From JAMXLO01 sp035511435 (GTDB taxonomy: Bacteria > Pseudomonadota > Alphaproteobacteria > Acetobacterales > Acetobacteraceae), in contig DATKFJ010000284.1 of NCBI GenBank assembly GCA_035511435.1, positions 1 through 41,352 on the forward strand: a DNA stretch of 41,352 bases. Direction: 5' to 3'. The notes under the pieces were generated by a model, which did no database searches, was not told where the DNA came from, and was given only the letters and a program-made list of their open reading frames with translations. The position numbers and the translations under genes are program-made. Below, in pieces: positions 8,250-16,450 of the stretch (within the stretch, counting starts at the first letter, position 1; each line of letters starts with the position of its first letter).

Positions 8250-9346
8250 TGAAACGGCTAAGCGTTGGCGTCATTGGCTGCGGGCTGATCGCGCAGGTGA
8301 TGCATCTCCACTATCTGCGCGAACTGGCCGAGCACTTCGAAATCGCGGCGTTGTGCGATATCTCGGACGACGTTCGCACCGCGTGCGCTCACGATTACGG
8401 TGTATCGCGGACATGCGCCGATTGGCACGATCTGATCGCAATGCCGCTTGATGCAGTGTTGATCCTCACGTCGGGAAGTCATGCGCCGATTGCCGTGGCC
8501 GCGGCAGAAGCTGGTAGGCATATGCTGGTGGAAAAGCCGATGTGCTTCTCGGTCACGGAAGGCCGCAGCATGATCGCGGCCGCGGAACGCGCCGGGGTGA
8601 CCCTGATGGTCGCCTACAACAAACGCTACGACCCGGCGTACTGCCGCTTGCAAGATGCAGCGAAGAGCTTGCGCGATCTGCGGCTGGCGCGCGTTACGAC
8701 ACTCGAGTCACCCTCCCAGCCGTACGTCGCACATTACCGGTTGCACCAGGCGATGCCACCGTCCGCCGATATCGCTGCACGCTTCAAGGCCGACAACGCC
8801 GCGCGCATCACCGCGGCGATCGGCGAGGCCGATCCCTTGTCGCGCCACGCCTACCATCTGGTGCTCCTCGATTCCATGGTGCACGAATTCAACGCGATCC
8901 GCGGCGTACTGGGCGAGCCGGACCGGTTGGAATTCGCCGACATTCGCGAACACGGATTGACAGCCATCCTGCGGTTCGGCGAAACGCAGTGCATCGTCAC
9001 CTGGGTCGATCTGCCGGGCATGGCGCGCTATCAGATGGAATTCGCATTCTACGCGTTGGACCGGCGGCTGACGCTATCGTTCCCGTCGCCGTTCCTGCGC
9101 AGCATGCCGACAATGCTGACCACCGAAGCGGGCGACGCCGACAGCCCGCGTGCCTGGCACACCAAGGAGACCTCGTCTTATGCCGAAAGCTTCAGGCAGG
9201 AGCTGCTGCATTTCCATGATTGCGTCACCACCGGACGCACGCCGGTGACGTCGGGCGCTGATGCGGTGCGCGACATCGCGCTGTGCCAGGCGGTGATCGC
9301 CGCACATCGCAGCCGTGCGCCACAAGACATGCCGACCGCGGTCTGA
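8246..9346 (+). CDS. Gfo/Idh/MocA family oxidoreductase (first copy)
   Basis: 366 residues. N-terminal Rossmann domain with GVIGCGLIAQVMH binding NAD(P), the family motif VEKPM with its conserved Lys near residue 95, and the C-terminal alpha/beta domain with DSMVHEFNAIRG holding the probable catalytic His. Members oxidise or reduce hydroxyls of sugars, inositols and related compounds. Start could be ATG 8246 or 8249; the former overlaps the MATNR mini-ORF. It follows the ABC ATPase by 49 bases and precedes a second family member by two bases, so it belongs to the same operon. Exact substrate unknown; scyllo- or myo-inositol derivatives fit the IolE homologue downstream. Confidence 0.9.
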   Translation: MMKRLSVGVIGCGLIAQVMHLHYLRELAEHFEIAALCDISDDVRTACAHDYGVSRTCADWHDLIAMPLDAVLILTSGSHAPIAVAAAEAGRHMLVEKPMCFSVTEGRSMIAAAERAGVTLMVAYNKRYDPAYCRLQDAAKSLRDLRLARVTTLESPSQPYVAHYRLHQAMPPSADIAARFKADNAARITAAIGEADPLSRHAYHLVLLDSMVHEFNAIRGVLGEPDRLEFADIREHGLTAILRFGETQCIVTWVDLPGMARYQMEFAFYALDRRLTLSFPSPFLRSMPTMLTTEAGDADSPRAWHTKETSSYAESFRQELLHFHDCVTTGRTPVTSGADAVRDIALCQAVIAAHRSRAPQDMPTAV

Positions 9347-9348
9347 AC

Positions 9349-10266
9349 GTGGCGCAATTCCGCCTCGGTCTGGTCGGTGCCGGGCGCATGGGACGCGTTC
9401 ATCTGCGCGCGCTGTCCGATAGCGACACGGTGCGAGTGGTTGCGGTGGCCGAACCTTCGGAAGCAGCGCGCGGTACCCTGGAAAACCCACAGGTTGCAGT
9501 ACATGCCGACGTGGCCGCGATGCTGCGCGCCGGCGGGCTGGATGGCGTACTGGTCGCGGCGCCGAGTACGCTGCATCTCGCCATCGTGGCACAGATCGCG
9601 GCAGCCGGTCTGCCGATCCTGTGTGAGAAACCATGCGGCGTCACGGCGAACCAGACGCGCCGGGCCGCCGAAATCGCCGCGCAGCACAACGTGCAACTTC
9701 AGGTGGCCTACTGGCGGCGCTTCGTGCCGGCGCTTCAGCACCTGCGCCAGCGCATTGTCGATGGCGAGCTTGGAGCGCTGTATTTCCTCGCCTGCTACCA
9801 ATGGGATGGTGAACCGCCGCCGGCACAATTTCATGCCAGCAGCGGCGGCATTCTCGTCGATATGGGTGTGCACGAATTCGACCAGATCCGCTGGCTGAGC
9901 GGCCAGGAGTTTGCCCGCCTGGACACCGCTGTTGCCCAGGTCCCCACCACTGCGGTCCCCACCGCTGCGGTCAATGCCGAAAGCGCACAGGTTCTGTGTA
10001 CGCTGTCAGGTGGCAGCACCGCATTGGTCTCACTCGGACAACGCTATCCTCTCGGCGATGTTTGCCGCGTGGAAGCATTCGGCACACGTGCAGCGGAGGA
10101 CTGCCGGTTCCTGTGGCCGCCGGATGGCGAGCAGGTATTTCTGCACGCGTTGCAGCGGCAGGCCGAAGGTTTCGCCGCCTGGGTACGCGGCGGTCAGGCG
10201 GCAGGCGCGACAGCGGACGATGCGGTTGCGGCGTTGAACGCGGCGGAACGCGCCGCGGCGCGATAA
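9349..10266 (+). CDS. Gfo/Idh/MocA family oxidoreductase (second copy), inositol dehydrogenase-like
   Basis: 305 residues from GTG at 9349, two bases after the previous stop. Starting here places the NAD-binding motif LGLVGAGRMGRVH right at the N-terminus, as usual; an upstream in-frame ATG at 9283 would overlap the previous gene. CEKPCG carries the conserved Lys and DMGVHEFDQIRWL the likely catalytic His. A small internal duplication gives VPTTAVPTAAV. It shares the fold but little close similarity with the preceding dehydrogenase, so the two probably act on different intermediates rather than being a recent duplication. An IolG-like role (inositol to inosose) is plausible because iolE follows 12 bases later. 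Confidence 0.87.
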   Translation: MAQFRLGLVGAGRMGRVHLRALSDSDTVRVVAVAEPSEAARGTLENPQVAVHADVAAMLRAGGLDGVLVAAPSTLHLAIVAQIAAAGLPILCEKPCGVTANQTRRAAEIAAQHNVQLQVAYWRRFVPALQHLRQRIVDGELGALYFLACYQWDGEPPPAQFHASSGGILVDMGVHEFDQIRWLSGQEFARLDTAVAQVPTTAVPTAAVNAESAQVLCTLSGGSTALVSLGQRYPLGDVCRVEAFGTRAAEDCRFLWPPDGEQVFLHALQRQAEGFAAWVRGGQAAGATADDAVAALNAAERAAAR

Positions 10267-10278
10267 CAGGAGACCGGC

Positions 10279-11166
10279 ATGGCAGTGGAACTCGGCATCA
10301 ATCCGATCACCTGGACGAACGACGACATGCCGGAACTTGGTGGCGACATTCCGCTCGAGACCTGTCTGGCCGAAACGCGCGAAGCTGGTTACAGCGGTAC
10401 AGAACTCGGCGGCAAGTTTCCTCGTGTGTCGGGCGAACTTGCGCCGATCCTGGCACGCCATCGCCTAAAGCTGGTTTCCGGCTGGTACGACGGGCGCATT
10501 TTCGAACGCGACGTGGCCACGGAATTTGCCGCGATCGAACAGCATCTCACGTTGTTGCGCGATCTGGGCTGCAAGGTTGTGGTCTATGCCGATACGTCAG
10601 GTCGACAAGGCTTCCCGCCGATCTCGCAACGGCCATCGCTGGCGGATGACGACTGGCCGGCGTATGGCCGCAAGGTCACCGAGTTGTCGGAACGCATGGC
10701 CGCGTTCGGCGTGCGCATGGCGTTCCATCATCACATGGGCACCATCGTGCAGAGCGACGCAGAGATCGACCGGCTGATGGCAACCACCGGCGAGGCAGCC
10801 GGTCTGCTGTTCGACACCGGCCATTGCCTGTTCGCCGGCGGCAATCCGGCTGCGCTGCTGCAACGACACATCGCCCGCGTCGTGCACGTGCATTGCAAGG
10901 ACCTGCGTCGCGCGGTGCTCGATCGCGTGCTGGCGCAGGACATGGGTTTCCTGGATGCAGTGCAGCAGGGTGTCTTCACCGTTCCCGGTGACGGCTGCAT
11001 CGCCTTCACGCCGCTGCTGCGTCGGCTGCGTGACTCGGAGTACGCCGGCTGGCTGGTCGTGGAAGCGGAGCAGGATCCGCGCAAGGCGCATCCGCTGACC
11101 TATGCGCGGCTGGGACACAGCAACCTGCGCGCCCTGGCACAAGAGGCAGGATTCGAAGTGACGTAG
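10279..11166 (+). CDS. iolE: Inosose dehydratase (IolE family)
   Basis: 295 residues. The N-terminus INPITWTNDDMPELGGDIPL is the hallmark of 2-keto-myo-inositol dehydratase, which removes water from inosose to give 3D-3,5/4-trihydroxycyclohexane-1,2-dione. TIM-barrel metal-site motifs are visible: FHHHMGT, DTGHCLFAGG, VHCKD and VVEAEQD. AGGAG at 10269-10273 gives a good ribosome site. Last gene of the plus-strand operon; no iolB, iolC, iolD or iolA homologue is in the window, so the rest of the pathway is elsewhere or this member acts on another cyclic keto-polyol. Confidence 0.9.
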   Translation: MAVELGINPITWTNDDMPELGGDIPLETCLAETREAGYSGTELGGKFPRVSGELAPILARHRLKLVSGWYDGRIFERDVATEFAAIEQHLTLLRDLGCKVVVYADTSGRQGFPPISQRPSLADDDWPAYGRKVTELSERMAAFGVRMAFHHHMGTIVQSDAEIDRLMATTGEAAGLLFDTGHCLFAGGNPAALLQRHIARVVHVHCKDLRRAVLDRVLAQDMGFLDAVQQGVFTVPGDGCIAFTPLLRRLRDSEYAGWLVVEAEQDPRKAHPLTYARLGHSNLRALAQEAGFEVT

Positions 11167-11175
11167 TCTCATACT

Positions 11176-11222
11176 GTCACCGCGAGCAGCGCAGCAACCA
11201 CAGTCATCGCGGACAGCGCAGC
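11176..11222 (+). repeat. Two degenerate 20-bp direct repeats between convergent genes
   Basis: GTCACCGCGAGCAGCGCAGC (11176-11195) and GTCATCGCGGACAGCGCAGC (11203-11222) match at 17 of 20 positions with a 27-base period; a weaker third copy may begin near 11237. They fill most of the 104-base gap between iolE and the dioxygenase gene. The sequence resembles the GTCATTGCGAG-type intergenic repeats common in GC-rich proteobacteria. Confidence 0.6.
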
Positions 11223-11270
11223 GACGCGGCTACCTCGTCACGGCATCAGCGCGGAACCCGCGTCCCGAAT

Positions 11271-12128
11271 TCAGACCGGAACGTCACCTTCCAGTGTCGT
11301 GCGATGCATCAACCGCGTGTACCGGCTCTCATCGAACCCCGTCGCGCAATGCAGCATGCAGCGATTGTCCCACAGCACTGCATCGTGCACCCGCCATTTG
11401 TGGCAGTACACGAACCGCTCACTCGACGCATATGCGAACAACTGCTCGATCAGTGCGCGGCCTTCGTCTGGATCCATGCCTTCGACATCGCGCGCCCAGC
11501 GACCGATGTACAATGCCTTGCGGCCGCTGCGCGGATGCGTGCGCACCAGCGGATGGAACACGTCCGGCCGATCGCGCTTCTGCTGTTCGGTCAGCGCCGG
11601 CTCATGCGGATAATGCACGTGATGCATGTCGGCCCGGGAAAACCGCGCGCGGCGCCCAGCTATGCAACGCTTCGTCTCGTCCGGCAGTTCGTCATAGGCG
11701 GCGTACATGTCGGCGAACAGCGTGTCGCCGCCCTCAGCAGGGATCCTGTGCGCGTAAAGGAAAGATCCGGCATTCGGCAGCCGCTTGTCCTCGCCGTCGC
11801 TGTGCCAGCCCATGCCGGCGCGGCGAATGCCCAGCGGCTTGCCGCCCTCTTCCAGATTGGTCAGCACCATCACTTCCGGATGGTCCGGCAGGTTGTAGTG
11901 CAGCGGCGTCATGATGTGCAGCGGACCGAACCGGCGGGTGAAACCGATATGCTGGTCCGGCGTCATCACCAGGTCGCGGAACACCAGAAGGCTCGCGTCG
12001 AACCAGGCCTGCTCGATCCGGCGAAACTCCGCGTCCGCCAGGTCGTCCGACAGATCCAGGCCGACGATCTCGGCGCCGAAGCGCCGCTTGATTGGATAGA
12101 TTGCCACACCCGACATGATTGAACTCAT
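11271..12128 (-). CDS. TauD/TfdA family Fe(II)/2-oxoglutarate dioxygenase
   Basis: 285 residues. The iron-binding facial triad is visible: His109 and Asp111 in WHSDGEDK and distal His260 in DNRCMLHCATGFD, with 2-oxoglutarate-binding Arg276 in RLMHRTTLEGD. The family hydroxylates small molecules such as taurine, alkyl sulfates or chlorophenoxyacetates with loss of CO2 from 2-oxoglutarate. Start may be ATG 12128 or the internal ATG 12116 (MSGVAIYPIK), which better matches family N-termini. It is convergent with iolE and divergent from the P-loop kinase gene. Substrate not deducible; it could serve carbon or sulfur scavenging. Confidence 0.88.
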   Translation of the reverse strand: MSSIMSGVAIYPIKRRFGAEIVGLDLSDDLADAEFRRIEQAWFDASLLVFRDLVMTPDQHIGFTRRFGPLHIMTPLHYNLPDHPEVMVLTNLEEGGKPLGIRRAGMGWHSDGEDKRLPNAGSFLYAHRIPAEGGDTLFADMYAAYDELPDETKRCIAGRRARFSRADMHHVHYPHEPALTEQQKRDRPDVFHPLVRTHPRSGRKALYIGRWARDVEGMDPDEGRALIEQLFAYASSERFVYCHKWRVHDAVLWDNRCMLHCATGFDESRYTRLMHRTTLEGDVPV

Positions 12129-12214
12129 CGCCGTATCCCTGCGCTCGCAGCCAGCCCCACGCTCGCATCGAACCTACGACGGGTTTATACCGCAAGCCAA
12201 TGCGGGACGCGGGC

Positions 12215-12805
12215 ATGCGGATTGTGGTGATCGGGACATCGGGCGCCGGCAAGACCACGCTCGCACGAAACATCGCGGTGGAGCTGGAACTGCCGCATAT
12301 CGAGCTCGATGCCATCAATTGGCAGTCGGATTGGCGCGACCTGGATCGGCATGATCGGGACGCATTCATCCACCGCGTCACGGCGGCGATCCAGGCAGAA
12401 CGGTGGGTTGCCGACGGCAATTACGGCTCGGTGCGCGATACCCTTTGGCGCCGCGCGACCCATCTGGTCTGGCTCGACTATGCACACCACGTGGTCATGG
12501 CTCGCGTGATCGCCCGCTCGCTTTATCGTGTCGTTCTGCGCACAGAACTTTGGGTCGGGACCGGCAACCGCGAAAGGTGGCATCACCTGTTGCGGGCCAG
12601 TCATCCGATCCGTTGGGCGTGGAGCACCTGGGCCCGGCGCCGTATCGAAACAGCGCAGCGTGTGGAACGATCGGAATACGCCCATCTCGTGGTGCTGCGG
12701 TTGCGTCGGCCGCGTGAAGCAGCGCAGGCGGTCGCCGCCCTGCGCCGGATGGCGGACCTGCAGCGATTGCCCGTCCGCACGCCAGACCGCATGATCCGCT
12801 CATGA
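12215..12805 (+). CDS. P-loop NTPase, adenylate-kinase/FlaR-like
   Basis: About 196 residues. Walker A is VIGTSGAGKTTLARNIA at the N-terminus, followed by LPHIELDAINWQSDW and WVADGNYGSVRDTLW, the pattern of small nucleotide-kinase-like proteins often labelled topology modulation protein FlaR or AAA family ATPase. The enzyme is probably a small-molecule phosphotransferase; no substrate is known for this group. ATG 12215 is chosen because it gives MRIVVIG directly before the beta strand of the P-loop; ATG 12200 is an alternative. The stop overlaps the dut start by four bases (ATGA), so the two genes are coupled. Confidence 0.82.
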   Translation: MRIVVIGTSGAGKTTLARNIAVELELPHIELDAINWQSDWRDLDRHDRDAFIHRVTAAIQAERWVADGNYGSVRDTLWRRATHLVWLDYAHHVVMARVIARSLYRVVLRTELWVGTGNRERWHHLLRASHPIRWAWSTWARRRIETAQRVERSEYAHLVVLRLRRPREAAQAVAALRRMADLQRLPVRTPDRMIRS

Positions 12806-13248
12806 CCGTTCAGATCGCCGTCCGACGCCTGCCGCATAATACCGACCTGCCGCTGCCGGCCTACGCGACCGCCGGTGCCGCAGGGATGGACCTGCTGGCC
12901 GCCGTCGATGCGCCGATCACCATCGAACCAGGCAAGCGCGCGCTGATCCCCACCGGCCTCGCCATCGCCCTGCCGGCTGGGTACGAGCTGCAGATCCGTC
13001 CCCGCTCCGGCCTGGCACTGCGCCACGGTATCGTCCTGCCGAACAGCCCCGGCACCATCGACGAAGACTATCGCGGAGAAATCCGGGTGATCGTGCTGAA
13101 CGCGGGCGATGCGCCGTTCACCATCGAGCGCGGCGCACGCATCGCCCAGGCGGTGATCGCGCCGGTGATGCGCGCCCACTGGCAGGAGGTCGCCAGCCTC
13201 AATGCCACCACCCGCAACGAAGGCGGGTTCGGCAGCACCGGCCACTGA
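12802..13248 (+). CDS. dut: Deoxyuridine 5'-triphosphate nucleotidohydrolase
   Basis: 148 residues, the normal length of trimeric dUTPase. It hydrolyses dUTP to dUMP and diphosphate, keeping uracil out of DNA and supplying the dTMP precursor. The five conserved motifs are visible: AGMDLLA, PRSGLA, GTIDEDYRGE with the catalytic Asp, GARIAQAVI, and C-terminal GGFGSTG that closes over the active site. ATGA overlap with the upstream kinase-like gene indicates translation coupling. Confidence 0.97.
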   Translation: MTVQIAVRRLPHNTDLPLPAYATAGAAGMDLLAAVDAPITIEPGKRALIPTGLAIALPAGYELQIRPRSGLALRHGIVLPNSPGTIDEDYRGEIRVIVLNAGDAPFTIERGARIAQAVIAPVMRAHWQEVASLNATTRNEGGFGSTGH

Positions 13249-13260
13249 CGACGGGCGACC

Positions 13261-13288
13261 GGCCGCTGTCATTCGGCCGCTGTCATTC
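13261..13288 (+). repeat. Perfect 14-bp tandem duplication
   Basis: GGCCGCTGTCATTC occurs at 13261-13274 and again at 13275-13288, in the 118-base gap between dut and the double permease. Immediately downstream is TTGACA (13291-13296), a good -35 match, but no convincing -10 lies 16-18 bases further, so a promoter is only a possibility. Confidence 0.7.
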
Positions 13289-13366
13289 GATTGACACGCC
13301 GTCGGGGGGTGACTTCGCGCACCGGACCGGGGTAACACGGCGCGCGGCAACCCCGTCCGAGCCCAG

Positions 13367-15091
13367 ATGTCAGTCACGATCCACCCCGCCCTCACCCAGG
13401 GAAGGCGCCTGCCGAACGCATGGGACATCGCCGCCATCCTTTGGGTGTTCGCGGCGCTGATCGGTGTGTCGCATGTGGCGCGTGGCACCTTCGTGCGCAT
13501 CGACAACCCGAACGCGTTGGCGGTCAGCCTGGATCCCGCCAATCTGCCGGATTACGCCGTGCGCACCACGCTGCGCATGTTCGCCGCGCTGATTGCCTCG
13601 CTGCTGTTCACCTTCACCTATGCCACCGCCGCGGCGAAAAGCCGGCGCGCCGCTCTCGTCCTCATCCCGATCCTCGACATCCTCCAGTCGGTGCCGATCC
13701 TGGGATTTCTGACGTTCACCGTCGTGTTCTTCATGAACCTGTTCCCCGGCCGCGTGCTGGGTCTGGAACTCGCAGCGATTTTTGCGATCTTCACCAGCCA
13801 GGCGTGGAACATGGCGTTCAGCCTGTACCAATCGCTCAAGACGGTACCGGCCGATCTGATGGAAGCGGCGGTCAGCTTCCAGCTTACGCCGTGGCAGCGC
13901 TTCTGGCGGCTGGAGGTTCCGTTCGCCACGCCCGGTCTGGTGTGGAACACCATGATGTCGATGTCCGGCGGCTGGTTCTTCGTCGTCGCGTCGGAAGCGG
14001 TGTCGGTCGGCGACAACAACTGGAAGTTGCCGGGCATCGGCTCCTATGTCGCGCTTGCGTTGGAGCAGCGCGACATTCGCGCGGTGTGCTACGCGATCGT
14101 CACCATGCTGCTGGTGATCCTGGCGTACGACCAGTTGCTGTTCCGTCCGCTGGTCGCGTGGTCGTCGAAATTCCGCTTCGAGACGACCGCCAGTGTAACC
14201 GCCGCCGATCCGTGGCTGCTGCGGCTGATGCGGCGCACCAGGTTGCTGAACTGGATGGGCGATGCGGTCGGCGATGCCGCTGTGTGGCTCGGCGGCTTGC
14301 GGCTGGCGATCGTCCCGCGCCGGCGCGCAGGCGTTGCGCGGCCATCGCGTCTGGTCGATGCGATCTGGCTGGTCACGCTGGCCGTCGTGGTTGGCTGGGC
14401 ACTGACGAAGATTGTCGCCTTCGCGTCGGCTGAACTGCACTGGAGCGATGTGCGCCAGGCCGTCGTACTCGGCTTGTTCACGCTGGCGCGCGTGGTGATC
14501 CTGATGGTGCTCGCAAGCGTGGTCTGGGTGCCGATCGGCGTCTGGCTCGGCTTGCGCCCGCTCTGGGCTCGGCGAGCACAGCCGCTGGCCCAGTTCCTCG
14601 CCGCGTTCCCGGCAAACCTGCTGTTTCCACCGTTCGTGCTGTTTATCGTGTATTACGGACTGAATGCCGACATCTGGCTTACACCGCTGATGGTGCTGGG
14701 GACGCAGTGGTACATCCTGTTCAATGTCGTTGCCGGCGCAGCCGCATTTCCCGGCGATCTGCAAGAGGTGGCCAGCAACTTCCGCGTCGGTGGCTGGCTA
14801 TGGTGGCGCAAGGTGATCATCCCCGGCATCTTCCCCTACTACGTGACCGGTGCCATCACCGCGTCCGGCGGTTCGTGGAATGCCGCGATCGTGGCCGAGG
14901 TTGCGTCCTGGGGTAACACGAGACTCACCGCGCACGGGCTGGGTGCCTATATTGCCGAAGCGACCGAACGTGGCGACATGCCCCGCGTTGTGCTGGGCGT
15001 GGTGGTGATGTCGATCTTCGTTCTGCTGTTCAACCGCCTGCTGTGGCGGCCGCTCTACGCCTATTCCGAACGACACCTGAAGCTCGGCTGA
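13367..15091 (+). CDS. ABC transporter permease, two fused NitT/TauT-type domains
   Basis: 574 residues, about twice a normal permease, with two binding-protein-dependent permease domains in one chain (roughly 60-270 and 365-570). Each half carries an EAA-like coupling loop: VPADLMEAAVSFQLTPWQRF near residue 160 and FPGDLQEVASNFRVGGWLWW near residue 465. The linker (~280-320) is Arg-rich. The fusion replaces the usual homodimer or heterodimer, so one chain plus an ATPase dimer would form the membrane complex. The ATPase gene follows after 13 bases. No periplasmic binding-protein gene is present nearby. Substrate unknown; the family covers nitrate, taurine, aliphatic sulfonates and aromatics. 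Confidence 0.88.
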   Translation: MSVTIHPALTQGRRLPNAWDIAAILWVFAALIGVSHVARGTFVRIDNPNALAVSLDPANLPDYAVRTTLRMFAALIASLLFTFTYATAAAKSRRAALVLIPILDILQSVPILGFLTFTVVFFMNLFPGRVLGLELAAIFAIFTSQAWNMAFSLYQSLKTVPADLMEAAVSFQLTPWQRFWRLEVPFATPGLVWNTMMSMSGGWFFVVASEAVSVGDNNWKLPGIGSYVALALEQRDIRAVCYAIVTMLLVILAYDQLLFRPLVAWSSKFRFETTASVTAADPWLLRLMRRTRLLNWMGDAVGDAAVWLGGLRLAIVPRRRAGVARPSRLVDAIWLVTLAVVVGWALTKIVAFASAELHWSDVRQAVVLGLFTLARVVILMVLASVVWVPIGVWLGLRPLWARRAQPLAQFLAAFPANLLFPPFVLFIVYYGLNADIWLTPLMVLGTQWYILFNVVAGAAAFPGDLQEVASNFRVGGWLWWRKVIIPGIFPYYVTGAITASGGSWNAAIVAEVASWGNTRLTAHGLGAYIAEATERGDMPRVVLGVVVMSIFVLLFNRLLWRPLYAYSERHLKLG

Positions 15092-15104
15092 ACAAGAGGC
15101 TCGC

Positions 15105-16409
15105 ATGGACACCAATATCAGTCAGCAGTGCCTGCTCGAGGTGCGCGGCTGCAAGCAGGCCTATCACAAAGATGCCAGTGCAGATCTGGTCGTTTTGGAA
15201 GACGTCAACCTCGTCTTGCGCGAAGGCGAAATGGTGGCGCTGCTCGGCCGTTCGGGTTCCGGCAAGTCAACCTTGCTGCGCATCGTTGCCGGCCTGCTGA
15301 CGCCCACGGCCGGTGAGGTGCTGTGGCGTGACAAGCCGGTGGTGGGGCCCGCCGAAGGCGTGGCGATGGTGTTCCAGAGTTTCGCGCTGTTTCCCTGGCT
15401 GACAGTGCAGGAAAATGTGGAACTGGGTCTGGAGGCGCGTGGTGTGCCGCGCGACGAGCGCAGGAAACGCGCCGAGGTGGCGATCGACCTTATCGGCCTG
15501 GGCGGTTTCGAAAGCGCGTATCCGAAAGAATTGTCCGGCGGCATGCGTCAGCGCGTCGGCCTGGCGCGCGCGCTGGTGGTACACCCCGACCTGCTGCTGA
15601 TGGACGAACCGTTCAGTGCGCTCGATGTGCTGACCGCGGAAACGCTGCGCACCGATCTGATCGATCTATGGTCGGAGGGCAAGCTGCCGGTGCGGGCGGT
15701 GCTAATGGTGACGCACAACATTGAGGAAGCGGTTCTGATGTGCGACCGCATCCTGGTGTTCGCGGCGAGCCCGGGGCGCGTGGCAAGCGAGTTGCGCGTG
15801 CCGTTCCCGCATCCGCGCAATCGGCTTGATCCGGCGTTTCGGCAGTTGGTGGACGATATTTACGGACTGATGACCCGCCGCCCGGTGCCGCGCGCGATTG
15901 CTGCGGCGCCAATGGTGAGCGTCGCCGCGCCATTGCTGCGTGTCGGGACCAACCAGATGGCGGGGCTGATGGAGGCACTGGCTGGGCAGCCGTACAACGG
16001 CCACGCCGACCTGCCTGCGCTCGCGGCAGCTCTGCAATATGAGGCCGACGAACTGCTGCCACTGGGGGAGACCTTGCAGTTGCTGCACTTCGCGGTGCTG
16101 GAGGAGGGTGATATCCATCTGACCGAGGAGGGCCGGCGCTTCGTCGCAGCCGACACCGAGGAGCGCAAACGCCTGTTCGCCGCGGCGCTGATGGCGCATG
16201 TGCCGCTGGTGAAGATGATTCGGCAGGTGCTGGAGGAGCGCTGGAATCACCGTGCCTCCGCTGTGCGTTTTCGCGACGAGCTGGAGGATCATATGTCGCC
16301 CGATTACGCAGAGGACACGCTGCGCACTGTCATTGCCTGGGGCCGCTATGCCGAGTTGTTCAGCTACGACGAGGAAGCCGAGCAGTTCAGCCTGGAGGAG
16401 CTCGAATAG
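15105..16409 (+). CDS. ABC transporter ATPase (NitT/TauT type) with C-terminal AAA-associated domain
   Basis: 434 residues. Residues ~1-260 are the ATPase: Walker A GRSGSGKST, Q-loop FQSFALFPWLT, signature LSGGMRQR, Walker B LLLMDEPFSALD and switch His MVTHNIEEA. Residues ~285-430 form a second, acidic helical region (MAGLMEALAG, LLPLGETLQLLHFAVLEEGD, YAEDTLRTVIAWGRYAELF) that matches the AAA-associated C-terminal domain found on a subset of these ATPases. The domain looks regulatory and may bind a ligand or gate the transporter; that is inference. AAGAGG before ATG 15105 is a suitable ribosome site. Partner of the double permease; it converges on the TPR gene with 41 bases between stops. Confidence 0.9.
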   Translation: MDTNISQQCLLEVRGCKQAYHKDASADLVVLEDVNLVLREGEMVALLGRSGSGKSTLLRIVAGLLTPTAGEVLWRDKPVVGPAEGVAMVFQSFALFPWLTVQENVELGLEARGVPRDERRKRAEVAIDLIGLGGFESAYPKELSGGMRQRVGLARALVVHPDLLLMDEPFSALDVLTAETLRTDLIDLWSEGKLPVRAVLMVTHNIEEAVLMCDRILVFAASPGRVASELRVPFPHPRNRLDPAFRQLVDDIYGLMTRRPVPRAIAAAPMVSVAAPLLRVGTNQMAGLMEALAGQPYNGHADLPALAAALQYEADELLPLGETLQLLHFAVLEEGDIHLTEEGRRFVAADTEERKRLFAAALMAHVPLVKMIRQVLEERWNHRASAVRFRDELEDHMSPDYAEDTLRTVIAWGRYAELFSYDEEAEQFSLEELE

Positions 16410-16450
16410 AGCGCAAAACCATTCGGCAATATCTAACCAGATCCGTCTAG

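Noticed and set aside
13370..14764. Long minus-strand frame opposite the double permease gene
   Set aside because: Composition is Gln/Arg/His-rich low-complexity; the plus strand has clear permease domains.
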